Shown: one piece after another, positions 25,306 through 36,911 of the stretch
Layout: each line of letters starts with the position of its first letter
How positions within the stretch are numbered: the first letter of the stretch is position 1
Source: Austropuccinia psidii
Lineage: Eukaryota > Basidiomycota > Pucciniomycetes > Pucciniales > Sphaerophragmiaceae
DNA: 64,000 bases
Direction of reading: 5' to 3'
NCBI GenBank assembly: GCA_023105745.1
Contig: JALGQZ010000008.1
Span: forward strand, 24,937,866-25,001,865
The notes under the pieces: generated by a model
The model's input: the letters and a program-made list of their open reading frames with translations, nothing else
Database searches by the model: none
What the model was told of the DNA's origin: nothing
Position numbers and translations under genes: made by a program

Positions 25306-25938
25306 TTATTGTCGGCTGTTTTTTCGATTCTTCTTTTTGGATGGTTTCCTTTTAAATGAAGCATTTCCTGAATTGTTTCTGGTTCCAGCTGATTGATAAG
25401 GTTTAATCAGTAACGATTCAAACAACGTCGGAAGTTCTTTGTTTTCAAATGATGACAGGGTTTTTGTCATTTGGTTCTCAATGATTGGATTTCCGTTTAG
25501 TTCTGTTTCAATCATCGTTGGACATATCAATTTTGGCTTGACAGGCTTTAAGGGTGGGAATTTTGAATAGGTTGGCAATTGCCGTGAAGCAGTTAAGCTT
25601 GAGATGTTCAATCTGTGAAGTGAGCTGAGAAGTTTGGTAAAGAATTCATCCGATGCAGAATGGTCTGATTGATCGATTGGCCAATCGTACACTAGGATGG
25701 CATAAACGTTAGCCGATACGTCGGGATCATTGCATCGACGAAAATGATGAATCGACTTGGGTTTTGGCAGCGAAATTTCAATTTCGATTTCGTTGGGATT
25801 AGAAGGAGTTGAAGTTTCTATGCTGATGGAATCAACGAACTCTTCAACGTCAACCGATGTGCAGTAGATTGGAAAATTCTCCAGCTTGACGAGTAGAGAT
25901 TGTGCTGGTTGTGTTGTCAAGGAGTTTTCGGCCTCCAT
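25306..25938 (-). CDS. Hypothetical protein, 210 residues, single exon
   Basis: This is an uninterrupted frame from an ATG at 25936-25938 to a TAA at 25306-25308. It has balanced codon use and normal CpG content, unlike the AT-rich frames elsewhere in the window. I do not recognise the family. The N-terminal ~55 residues are acidic and Ser/Thr-rich. A central hydrophobic segment (NVYAILVYDWP, about residues 77-87) is followed by proline-rich stretches around residues 125-140. The last ~20 residues are strongly basic (KRKPSKKKNRKNSR), compatible with a nuclear or nucleolar signal or RNA binding. No signal peptide or membrane segment is visible. It is divergent from the adenylate kinase gene, with 162 bp between the start codons. 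A spliced upstream exon cannot be excluded. Coding status is likely; function is unknown. Confidence 0.72.
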   Translation of the reverse strand: MEAENSLTTQPAQSLLVKLENFPIYCTSVDVEEFVDSISIETSTPSNPNEIEIEISLPKPKSIHHFRRCNDPDVSANVYAILVYDWPIDQSDHSASDEFFTKLLSSLHRLNISSLTASRQLPTYSKFPPLKPVKPKLICPTMIETELNGNPIIENQMTKTLSSFENKELPTLFESLLIKPYQSAGTRNNSGNASFKRKPSKKKNRKNSRQ

Positions 25939-26100
25939 CGATGATCGTTACGGACGATCTTGGATTTCGAATCGGAAAAATCTCCAATGAAGGTATAAAT
26001 CCTGACGATTTCGACCGACGACGGCCAGCATCCACCCCAGCGATCCATCACGACGTCCTCATCATCCTCGAAATCACCATCGGGACATCTTCCAGGGACA
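25939..26100. promoter_or_regulatory. Probable shared promoter of two divergent genes
   Basis: This is the only DNA between the minus-strand hypothetical gene and the plus-strand adenylate kinase gene. It is the most CpG-dense stretch of the window, with many CGA and CGAC motifs. No TATA box is evident, and transcription start sites cannot be seen from sequence. Both 5' UTRs must lie within it or overlap the opposite gene. Confidence 0.55.
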
Positions 26101-27476
26101 ATGCTCATCAAACATGCCAATCGATTTGCTCGTATGCCTTATTACAGCCCGTCAAGAAAATCCTGTGCCGCCAATCCATCCACCAGGAATCTTAGCCTTC
26201 CCAATCGGGTCGTCAAGAATAATTCTTTGTCAAGGAGAATGTCTTCTTCGCAGGCATCTCCTGCGAATTCCAAGTTGAGGATGATCTTGTTGGGTGCACC
26301 TGTAGGCAGAAGTTGATTGAATGGCTTCTATGGAGAATTTTACAATCTGCTTGCTTTTCTTTGTTGATTCAAAATAATCTAGGGCTCTGGAAAAGGCACT
26401 CTTAGCTCTAAACTGATTGAAAGATTTCGTTTAGATATCATTGGAATCGGTGATTTATTGAGACGCAATGTCGAAAAACAAACTAAAATTGGTAGATTGG
26501 CTGAAAGTTATATTTCAAAAGGCGGTAAGTAGCAAGAACCAAAAATTCCAATCATCCCACCTCGTTCCTATACTCATCGTGATCATAACACTATAATAAA
26601 CTGGCTTATTTGTGATTATTTCTTTTCAAACAAACCATCTTCTTAGATCTTTTGCCCGATCCAATCATTTTGGAAATAGTTCAACCTGAACTCAAAAAAT
26701 TAAAAAACAAAGTACGTGAGTTGCCGCTTTCGACGTCGACGATGTTTCTGTGAATTGAATCTTTATGCTATTTGTGTGTGGTTGCGTGAAGGATTGGATT
26801 CTAGATGGGTTACCAAGGACAAGACAACAAGCTATTCAGCTTGACAAATTTATGAAATCCGAACTGAACGATCAGCTCAATCTCGTGGTTTCCCTGGAGG
26901 TTCCAACCGAAGTTATTTTAAAACGCATCACTGGTCTGTTTTCCATCCACTCTACCAACCTCCTCCCCTTTTCCAAAAAAAAATTAGCAAAGCGAATTAG
27001 CTTGAGGGTGTTGGCGAAGCTCAAAGTCACTTCTCATTTTTTTCATATTTCAATGCAATCGCCCAAAGAGAGGTGGATTCATGCTCCAAGCGGTAGAGTT
27101 TATAATGTCAGTCGCTATCCACCTCATTAATCTTCAGGAAATTCTTACTCAACCTATGCTTGGTTGGCAGACAACTTACACGCCACCTAAAGTTATGGGT
27201 AAAGACGATATCACAGGTGAACCTTTAATCAAACGGAAAGACGATACGGTCGAAGTCTTTAGTAACCGATTAAGGTTATTTCATAACGAGAACAAACCAC
27301 TTTTAGAGTATTACGACAACCAATTTGTCATGACTGGTCCAGAGGCACATAAAAGAAAAAAATTGGCCCATTTGTTTGGCACAAGTAGTGATGAAATTTG
27401 GCCCCAAATTGATAAAGTCGTCAAAGAACACGTGCGTTCGTTTTGGCTGGAACAATTTTCTAAATATGATGGCTGA
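26101..27476 (+). CDS. Adenylate kinase, mitochondrial AK2/AK3 type, six exons
   Basis: A nucleoside monophosphate kinase transferring phosphate from a nucleoside triphosphate to AMP. Predicted exons are 26101-26301, 26383-26524, 26647-26711, 26792-26933, 27069-27106 and 27171-27476. They join in frame to 894 bp (297 residues), and all introns (81, 122, 80, 135 and 64 bp) are GT-AG. Residues 1-60 are rich in R, K, S and N with few acidic residues, a likely mitochondrial presequence. The P-loop GAPGSGKGT is at residues 65-73 and is split by intron 1; DGLPRT is at 141-146. The LID region runs about 184-221, from ERWIHAPSGRVYN to DDITGEPL with KRKDD. It is the long-LID form without zinc-binding cysteines. 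Alternative starts are Met12 and Met47. AK3-type enzymes prefer GTP and act in the mitochondrial matrix, but donor choice cannot be read here. The gene appears intact. Confidence 0.93.
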
Positions 27477-27535
27477 CCCATGCATTTTGCAATATCAGTT
27501 TCCTCATCTCACTTCTCAATGAGCTCGCTTAGATC

Positions 27536-27541
27536 AATAAA
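27536..27541 (+). terminator. Candidate polyadenylation signal AATAAA
   Basis: A canonical AATAAA hexamer lies 60 bp after the adenylate kinase stop codon, followed by T-rich sequence. Fungal poly(A) signals are loose, so this is suggestive only. Confidence 0.4.
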
Positions 27542-28969
27542 TTAACTTCAGCAATATAATACCTTTTGTTTTGTTTATCAGCATCTCATTTCATAAAGTT
27601 ATCAAGGCATTTTTCTTTTATCAATCAAGAGCATTTTGGAGCAAAAAAAAGCACTTAGTATTAATCTATGTTGTGTCTATTATTTGTTAAAATCACTCAA
27701 GTCTTGTTTTTTAAGGCATTTTTACAGTATCTGCAAATATTTTGTCAAAATAAACCCAGAGCTGAGAAGAAAAAGTGTGAGCACTGAAAGTAAAAGCGAC
27801 TATTTTGATAATCATTATTATGTTTAAGATGTTGTAGACAAAAATAAGCAAGTCGCCATTCGTTATTCATTGCATGGGCAAAGCTGTGCGTTTTTTTCAA
27901 ATAAAAGAGCTACAGCCTTATGGTCAAAAGTTGGTATTCATCAATATTTTTACTCAAAAAATTGACCTGACCAGGCGAATAAGATTAAATGCTGCGAAGC
28001 CTAGACTGGCTAACATCTTAAGTAAGCTCACCATAAGAAAGTCTCCAATGAATAATTACTGTGCATTTTTGTTTTGCGCACAACATTTCAAGGGATTTTT
28101 TTATTTCTGAATTTTAGGCAAACAAACTATTTTTCCTTGTTTCATTTTTAACCCTTTTTTATGCTTCACAGCCATTTCTTGAAATTAGACAAAAACTCAA
28201 TATTAGGATCATAAGCTAGTTATAAAGTGTTGTTCATGGACTTGCATCTGCGTATTATTCTTATGTTTCCAAAATAAAATATACAGAAAGGGTGTTTCTT
28301 TGTTTTTGTGTATATGTTGAAACAGGACTTGAAGTACAGATGAAAATAAGCTCCATATCCAAGTAGCTTTTGAGCATCATCCCAATCAGCTACCAAAGCT
28401 TTCACTGCCCTTATCAAACCGCACTCAGCAGTTTTCTTCAAATTTCTATCTTACTCACATTGTAATATATTAATATCATCTTGGAAAAAATCTCCAAGCG
28501 CACTAATGGTGCTCCGAATAGGTTTTTGGGTTTATATATTTATAGTGCATGAGAGGCGTTTGAGAAGGGAATTGAGGTGATTGGGCTCTTTGTGTGAGTT
28601 GTGCATAGAATTTAAAGGTAATCAGGGTTATTAACAATCTGATATGAAATTTTCATGAATCGGAGAGTATTATATCTCAACTAGAGCTCAGTTTCTTTCT
28701 ATAAAAACAAATTATGATGAAATTTGGAGTAATAAAAATTTCCAAACAAGAGAATTAAAAGACAAAGGATTTGAAAAAAGTATAATGATCTACTAAGGAA
28801 ATCCCAGTTTTCCATATTTCTAGGTTTAATGTAAATTTTTGAATTCCATCTTGCAAATTGTCATGGAAAAAATGCTAAATTTATTGGACAAACAATGATT
28901 TTATTTATAATCTTGTATGGCTTCTATTTTGTTTTTTGATTAATATGACAATGATTCCACCTATTAATA
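27542..28969. other. Downstream flank of the adenylate kinase gene; no clear gene
   Basis: CpG content stays normal until about 28600. Open stretches occur at 27636-27827 and 27874-28110 (plus) and at 28220-28441 (minus). The last begins MKKTAECGLIRAVKALVADW and looks more protein-like than the others, so it might be an exon or exon remnant of an unrecognised gene. None has a recognisable domain and I leave them uncalled. Confidence 0.35.
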
Positions 28970-30725
28970 TGTAAGGTTTGACTATGAAACAATAAGTAAA
29001 AATTATTAATATTTTACTTATTGTACTCTGAATGTCCTAATTTAAATGAAGAATAAGATTAAAATTAATTATAATAATAAAGTATTATTATAATTATGGC
29101 AATAGAAATATTTATATTATTTGAAAAAATAAAATAATATAATAAAATGAATTTATTAATATTTAATAATTGATATATTTATGGCAATTTATTATTGTTA
29201 CCAACAAGTAATAAATGCATAAAAAATTGTTATTTAATGATAAAAAACAATTCATAACAAGAATATTACTAATATTAAAGTTATAGATTAATATAAATAC
29301 TATTTATATTAACAAAAGAATTATTAAGATAATAATTAAGAGAAAAACAGTATAATAAGGGAAAATAACCTAATTTTAACACTTAATATAATAATTTTGA
29401 AGAATTTTACACCTAAGAATATAAATACAACTTTTTTGAATTGATTTTACTATTTTTACATGGAATTAGAGATTTTTAAGAGAAATTAACAAATGAAAAT
29501 GAAAATTTGATGTAATATAATATAAAATAGTGATTACTATAAGATTCAGCTTTGGTCTTTAATAATATAAGAGTTTGATATTAAAGAATAAATAAATTTA
29601 CCTTTTACTGAATCTTTTTATTGTATTTGTAGCATCTGATAGGGAAATAGAGGAAGAAGAGGTCCTTTTATAGTAAAGATCCTTCCTTTGAGTGACTAGA
29701 CACCTTCTAGTAGTTGTGTACTGATGGTATTCACTGGAATTGATCAGTATTCTGAGGTTTGGTGATGATTACATCATTATTAAAACTTTTTATCTAATTA
29801 TTATGCCATTTTTAGACTTATAGCTGTACCTCTGAGATAATGACATCATAAGCTTGGCACATAATTTATTTTTGTGGATTATAGTATTTTTAATCATAAA
29901 ATACTTTATATCCTAGTTTTATCTCTTATTCAACTGTTAAACTTAAAATAAGATTAGAGTTAATGATCATTTTCAGCCTAATATTTGATCCTTAATAACT
30001 TTTGGCTTATTTACGCTACATAAATTCTGAAAGTGAATTCTGATAGCTTGTAATGTCCTTACTAAGCTTCCAAGAGGATTTCATTCTATAATTAAAACTA
30101 TATTTTTGATGAGTTTTCTTGTAGCTCATCTTTTCTGTTGAAACTTACTATTTGGGACTTCAAGCCATGATTTCATAGGGTTTTACCTTGAATATCATGA
30201 TGAAAATGAAATCATTCTCCATTTATTAAATAGTAGAATATTAATATCTACTTTCCTTTAAGTTTGGACCACTTTTAATTTAAAGTAGTCAACAACTATT
30301 GCCATTTTTTCCCACCTTGTTTATAGCTTTCCAAATGAAGCTTATATCTTTATTCTTCAAGTTATTTTGCAGTGAATTCCTTTTTTAATAAACTCTTTCT
30401 CATGTTTTATTAAAGAGCTATGAGCTAAAGACCATTAACATATGCATTTATCCTAAAAGTGCATATACCCAGGTTATCTCAGTAAGTATTGGTTTTACAG
30501 ACATGGCATAAACATGTCATAAATGTAGTTTTTGATGGGGACTCTAATGGAGCTACCTATGTTAAATTTTTATGAATTGGATTCTGAAATACTCAATAAT
30601 TTATGCCTTTTTATGGCATTTTTACTTATTTCAAGATTATAATTTCAATTCTTACTGTTAAAATAAGTTTTATAGAGTTTTTTTGTAACCTTTTTGGATA
30701 TGTGGTAATATCTCAAATGCTCAGA
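28970..30725 (-). repeat. Solo LTR, family B, copy B3
   Basis: A 1,756-bp reverse copy, from TGTAAGGTTTGACTATGAAA to CTCAAATGCTCAGA (expected CTCACA). Flanks are TAATA (28965-28969) and TATTA (30726-30730), a duplication with one mismatch in AT-only sequence and so weak by itself. It aligns with B2 throughout. It marks the downstream limit of the gene-containing island. Confidence 0.82.
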
Positions 30726-30730
30726 TATTA

Positions 30731-33600
30731 TGTTTTGTGGAAGGTTTTTTAGTCACACATAAGAGATACTTGACTATCTGTGTAGATTTTAATTAAAAAA
30801 ACATTTGTAACATCCATTGTGCCATCTTCATACAGAAATTCTCATACATTACCAGCATGAGAAATTTTCCAGATCTTTTCCACTCCCAATTATTCATGAA
30901 ATATTTCTATCTAAAATTTTTCAGAAAATGACTCAAAGGAAAGCAAACAAGAATAACACGAAAATATAAAAAATCATCATATTGAGGAAATACATGGAAA
31001 TAACCAAAGCTATTTAAAATGGAAATCTCATTCAGTTATTGATTATTACTGAAACCAGATATTTTATACTACCAAATCCAAATAAATATTGGTTAAGAAA
31101 TGACAGAATTCTTATTTTTGGAATTTGGAAACCCAAAAAATAGAATTGGAACATAATCTTCACCTCTCATCCAATTTTTTCAATATTGAGCACAGAACCA
31201 TCAAGTGGGTTAGTTTTTGAAGGTTCTAACATAAATATTCTCAATTGCACAATACATTTTCAACATAGCTATAATAAGATAAAAGATATCCCAAAAGATA
31301 TTTCAAGAAAATGTCTTAAATTAAATAAACTCACCTAGCATGATGTAGCAATTAATACAAAAATTATTGTGTTATTCAAAAATGAATAAGCTCATGAATT
31401 GCTGAAAACTTAAACACCTTTGATCCCTGTATCATAGAATCTGGTAATTATATTTCAGTTGAAAGTTATATTTACTAAATAAAATTTTTATGAAAAGATA
31501 AGTACCTGCATTTGTGAAATAATTATTAATTAGGAAGATATTTAGTTCAATGTCTGATACATCTCATAAGGGTTAAAAATTTAACCCACTTTACAGTCTT
31601 GTTTCTCTGAAATAGACAGATCCATTAAAGAAGGAAGTTTGTAGCATCAATACAGATTAGATAAAAGATTCCTTGCCCTGTGTCAGAGGTATATTAATAT
31701 TAAAGCCAGTCATAAGTCTAATCATATTTTATATATTAACAGTTCAGATATTTCAAGCCACTTTCAACTCTTTATCATACAATCTGACTAACATATCAAC
31801 CTTGGAGCTTTTACTTCCAGAATTGGAATATTGAGCCCTGAAAAATTCTAGAAACCCAACTATCAAACTAAAAGGAACTCCGAAAAGGTATAGGGTTTCC
31901 AGACTTGAAGGAGAACCTGTGAATTAATAATTAAATGCTCTTGTGGTATCCTGTTGAGTTTTATCACTTCAGTAATGATTAAAAACAAGTTTATTCTCCA
32001 TTTAGGCAGTGTACCAGACTAATGCGAGCTTTCATGATGATTGAAGCCCGCTCTGGGTATCTAATTAAGTAATCATGAAGTTTCTCAGGAAAGCTAAACA
32101 GAAGCTAAGTTTGATGAGAAAATAGTAATACATTTTAAACCTCCTTACATGGTCTTGAACATTCCGTTTTGAGGTAGTTATACCCTTTGGGGTACATAAA
32201 ATTTTCTATATTCCAGCTATTACTGAAGACTATCCGTCTCGTGTTTATTGAGATTATGAATTTTCTGTAGCTTAGAGCATAGAAGTTCTCTCACAGAGTA
32301 AAAAGAAGGATAAATGCAAGAGTTTTTTAAACAATGAAATGTTACCATCAGCCATTACCTACGTTAATTAAGTTCAATTAATGTAAAATACTAAATCTTT
32401 AAGAAATGGTTGGTGATCATGGCATAAAAGTCTATATCGTTACATTAAATATTAGTGTAGTGATTCAAGAGCTCTAATAAGTACATCGAAGCTGAAACTG
32501 AGGCTTCCAGAAGGCACATAACAACTATTTTTCAACAGTATAGCCTGTATTGAACCATAAAATCACGTTATTAGTGATAAAATAAGAGATTTAGAATCTT
32601 TTACTACCTTTTAAGGAGAATATTAAATTCATGTAAAGGGGTCCGTAGAATCATTTTGAGCTCAAAATGGAGTGAATTGGGCAAGATCAACCTTACAAAA
32701 TACGTCAAAGAAAATCCAACCAAAAAGTAAAATCATTTTATTATTATTTTCAATTTCAGAACTCATAATTGTATCTAAAAAGGTTTTTTAAGATAATTGA
32801 AGAAACTTACCAGGGGACTCTACATAAACCTTTGTCCCAAATATTTATACTTCTCACTGCGTTTCTTTGTACTTTCTGACTCACGTCCTTTCAAAAGTAT
32901 AAAATTTGATTAATAATCCTTTTCACTTGATTCATAACTGCAATAAGCCAATAAATTATTTCAAAAATCCCCAAATTTATCATTTAAATTACTCAAATAA
33001 TTCTTTATTTTTGTAAAACTCTCGGTTTTTATTTTTTGATATACTAATTTTCCAATATCTTCCTGAGAGGGAATTTTCGAAATTTGAGGGCCTCTGGTAG
33101 AATTTTCATAGTTTTTCAAGATTATAATGCTATTATTTTACCATTAATGGTCTAATATTACTTAAAGTTAGATTTCAATATGGTATGATTGGTCTGGGCT
33201 TACATCCCCCATGAGATAACCTAGAAAGAAGATGAATTGAAATGGATTTAATCTTAATTTCAAAGATTTTTTTTGAGATTTATATGTAAAAAAAAACACA
33301 GAATCTTGAGTTCAAGAATATTTGGCATAATCAAACTCAGGATATGATGGCTGGAACCCAGTGAGGTATATAGAAGATACAAATAAGGCCAAAAATAATA
33401 TTCATAAACTTTTTCTTCAGTGATTAGTTCAATTTCCAAATGAAATTAAAACAAAAAATGATCAAATTTCAGCATAGATTTATTTTTAATAAATAAATCT
33501 ATAATTAATATGTAATATTTTGATTCTGAACCAAAATTAATCTTGGGTAGCCCCAAAGGTTTTTTACCAAAAGAATAGTTAGTATAAATATTATCAGAAG
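30731..33600. other. Unassigned region with a CpG-retaining part
   Basis: No transposon domain or gene was recognised. From about 31850 to 33100 CpG dinucleotides are noticeably commoner than in the surrounding repeats (for example near 32020-32060, 32160, 32230, 32640-32700 and 32860-32890). That suggests unique or less methylated DNA. All frames carry frequent stops. Confidence 0.35.
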
Positions 33601-33699
33601 GTTGAAAAGTTTTTCACAACACTTAAAGAATTCTAGATAATTTTAGAAATTTTGAAAGTTATTAATTTTTACTTCAACTTAAACTTATATCATGTATAT

Positions 33700-34740
33700 G
33701 TTAGCTTTCAAATATTGTGCTAAAGCTAAGGTATAGTGTAGATTTCCTGCATTTGATTTTGGGGTTTCAAGTCAAATTTAGTTAAGCCCAGTTTAAGGCC
33801 ACGGTCTGGCTTCACATAAGTAAAGTGGCAAAATACAAAGAAGAGGAGCAAAATAGTGCCAGGTTATACCACATTTGGGACCCCCATAAGCCCAAATAAG
33901 CTTTTACTCCTATATTAAAGGACTTTGAAGCTTATTATGGCTTTGAGATTAGGCTTTTATTTAATACTAAATTTTGAACCAGTTTATCCTCCATTTGGAT
34001 AGTTATTAAAAGCTTCTAAAGGGTAAATACTGTATTAAAGAAGTTCAATCAATCTTTGAGGATTTGATAAATATTAAAAAGGTTAAGGTGATATTGAGCT
34101 TAAATCTCAATTCATCAAAAAACTATAAAGCATTAGGGCTTAGTGTATATTTTTATTTTTACGTGGAAAAAAGCTATCACTCAAAAAATTCATAAAGAAT
34201 TCATTTGTGAATTTATTTAGTGAAGTTTTCCACGAAGCTTATCAGCTGATATTTTATGTGTCTACAATAAAAATAAATCTTCTTCAATAAATAATATTAT
34301 TTTGTATGTTCACTTGAAAATATTTTCTTTCAGTATTTTGAAAGCAAATGAAAACTACTTTGAAAATTAAAGAAAGATCTAAATTAAAAGATCTTTGTCC
34401 AAAATATTATTGTTAAAATATTCATAAATTTAAATTTCAAATGAAATGAATTTTTTTTATTTTAAAATTCAGAATTATCTACTGAATTGGATTTTAGAGC
34501 TACTTGGAATTAAGAATGACACTTGTAGATCAAATTATAATTAAAAATTAAGATACTTCAAGCTGAAGATTAATTTTGAACTATATTTTTTCATTTCAAA
34601 TAAGTAAATGACATACTAAAGAATCTGTGATTACAGAGGAGGTGGTTTAAGGAATAAAAAGGGCCTCTTGATTTCTGTTTTTTCTCATCAATTATTACAA
34701 TCAGTTTTCTTAATAACCCATATTTCTTTTATAAAATCTT
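33700..34740 (+). repeat. Diverged LTR copy of family C, copy C4, limits approximate
   Basis: In reverse orientation this stretch follows the order of C1 from about 10900 down to 9960. Landmarks are TAAGGCCACGGTCTGGC near 33797, CATTTGGGACCCCCATAAGC near 33872, the CATTAGGGCTTAGTG region near 34131, and GGCCTCTTGATTTCTG near 34661 (counterpart of the AAAACAGTGATGAGAAG block in C1). Neither terminus is visible, so it is an old or truncated copy. Confidence 0.5.
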
Positions 34741-35422
34741 ATATTACTATGAATACTTCACCATTGTTTTCTTGATAATAATTTCTTCCAAAAAATAAAA
34801 TAAAATTATAGAATATGATTATATATGTATAATAATGAATTATTTGTTTTACCTTTCTAATATCCTGTTTGAAGATATAATGTAAGATAAACAAATCCCC
34901 TAGAATACCTCGGTTTTCTTTTTGGAATTTTTTCATTTATTCTTATTTTCTGAAGTATGTATCTGACCTGTTTTGTAATGATTATGAAAAATGATATATT
35001 ATAAGTGAGTTTTTTATGGATATATCATTGTTTTGAATGATTATTCAACATAGCTGTAAAATAAATCTATCTAAAGATAAGGGATAAACCTTTTAGAGCT
35101 TGTATTAAATCTATTTAAACAATATTTAACTGTATATAGTACAGATTTTATATCATTTCTATATTTTTTTTTGACTTATATTAGACATATGATCATTATA
35201 TTATTGGCATATATAGCTGCTATAGAATTTTTTATCAAAATATTGAATAATATATTTTAATTTTTTCTTTATTAATATCAAGATTATTCATTTTCAGGGA
35301 TATTATACTTCAACTTTCTGCTATAATATCCAGTTATATCATATATAAATTTGAGAGAATTCATAGTAATAATAAGAATAATAATAAGTGAATTATTAAG
35401 AGTTTACTAGACAAAAATTACA
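34741..35422. other. Unassigned AT-rich sequence
   Basis: About 680 bp of AT-rich DNA with no feature seen. It may be the unrecognisable remainder of the C-family copy to its left. Confidence 0.35.
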
Positions 35423-35563
35423 ATGGTTCCAATTCCTTTAGAATCTGTCCAACAGGAATTATTCTCCTCTTCTCATCTATATCCCGGGAAAATTCAAGAT
35501 CCTTTGTACATTCAAGCGGACCATAGAAGTACACGAAGAATTTGGGAGATTTTAAAAAAGTAA
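35423..35563 (+). other. Possible exon or gene remnant in a CpG-retaining patch
   Basis: A 46-codon frame starting MVPIPLESVQQELFSSSHLY, with more ordinary amino-acid composition than the AT-driven frames around it. It ends at a TAA that is part of a GTAAGAG donor-like site (35560). CpGs are frequent between about 35480 and 35880. A further open stretch follows a TTTCCAG at 35581-35587, but an intron of about 28 bp would be too short, so no gene model is proposed. I do not recognise the peptide. Confidence 0.3.
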
Positions 35564-35899
35564 GAGTAAAACAAAATCGATTTCCAGGAAAAAAATCAAA
35601 TTGAAACCATCATCCCTACCCTGGATAAAGAGAAATATTTATGGAAAATTGACAACTGAATTAGTGAAAATATTCTAAGCGAATGCTTCATTAATATCAT
35701 GAAAATAAAACTTCTCAAGCTACTTTAGCATGTAATTATTGAGCTCATTTTCTGTAACTATAAGGAAAAATCACCGAATGCCTTTGTACCATATTATTGT
35801 TTTTGTCTTGAACAAACCGAATTTCTCAGTTTATTTATTTATAGCTGAAGATAATGATGATTACTAAAGCTCGGATTTTAAGAAATACCATGAAGGTAT

Positions 35900-36911
35900 T
35901 CTCAATAGATCAAGTATAGATTTACCTCCAGTCATAGTTATTGATAGACATTTGGCCTTATGTATGGTATCAAGGATTTTACCCAATACAAATCTTCTTA
36001 ATTAATTGAGAACTTAAAAAAAGATGTTACAGATTATCAAAAATACAGGCTTGGTCATGGAAAGTCATCTCTGTCTGTAATAAAAATAATTTTATGTCTT
36101 ATTGGGGGATTTTGAGGTCATTTATTATGTTGATAAAGAATAATTTTCAGACAGCTTGAAAATAATGAACAGAAACATCAAAGATAAATAATTATAGGAG
36201 AAAGTATCAAAATATTATATTCCCAGAATGAGACACAAAAATTAAGATTTTAGGACTGTCACAGCCTCAAGAATAAAAGGATCCCATCAAATGATTGAGA
36301 TATTCATTTAATTATGAGATTAAACCCTTCAGTAAATAACTAAAGAGCTCATCATAGCCTTAAAAGAAATAAAATGAATATTATTAACAGAATTTCCCAA
36401 GAAATTAGTTTTAAAATTAAGAAATTTCCCATTGAATATTTATTCTCTTGGCCAAAAAGAGATAATAAAAGACCTTTTATATCTCTTTTTCTGATCAAAA
36501 AGCCAGAATTGGACTCTGTGTATAATTTAAAAAATGAAACTCTCAATATAAACTCATAATTTCAAAAAATTGGAATTTAATGGATTTTTCAAATAAGAAG
36601 GAGCTACCAGCCCCCACAGCAGTTTTCTCTTACAAGTAGTACCATTTTTCTTATTAATATAAATATTCACCACAAGTTATTTTTTGGATTGTTTTGAATA
36701 GATATCTAGGAAACTACCAGAGACTTGAAGAAGAAAGGAAGAAAAGAGTTTAAATAAAAATCAAAAAAATTGAAGGTGAGGTATTTAAAATTCCTGAAAG
36801 TCAAAGGGGATCAATTCTGCTACCTATTCAGAGCTCACTAAGCTGTTAGTTCTTATTCCACAAATATAAAATCACAATACCCTTTTCAGTGCATAAAAAT
36901 CATATGCAGAC
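35900..36911. other. Unassigned AT-rich sequence upstream of the Gypsy element
   Basis: About 1 kb with no recognised feature. Overlapping 61-64-codon frames on both strands at 36352-36559 are chance openings. Confidence 0.4.

Noticed and set aside
25850..26195. Several overlapping frames on both strands around the divergent promoter
   Set aside because: They overlap the starts of the two better supported genes in other frames. The GC-richer composition there leaves fewer stops by chance.
26765..27130. Unspliced 121-codon frame over adenylate kinase exon 4 and introns 4-5
   Set aside because: It reads through two introns. The spliced model restores the ERWIH...GRVYN and PPKVMGKDD order expected of the family.
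35560..35587. Intron between GTAAGAG and TTTCCAG
   Set aside because: At about 28 bp it is shorter than introns known to be spliced in fungi and far below the 64-135 bp introns of the neighbouring adenylate kinase gene.
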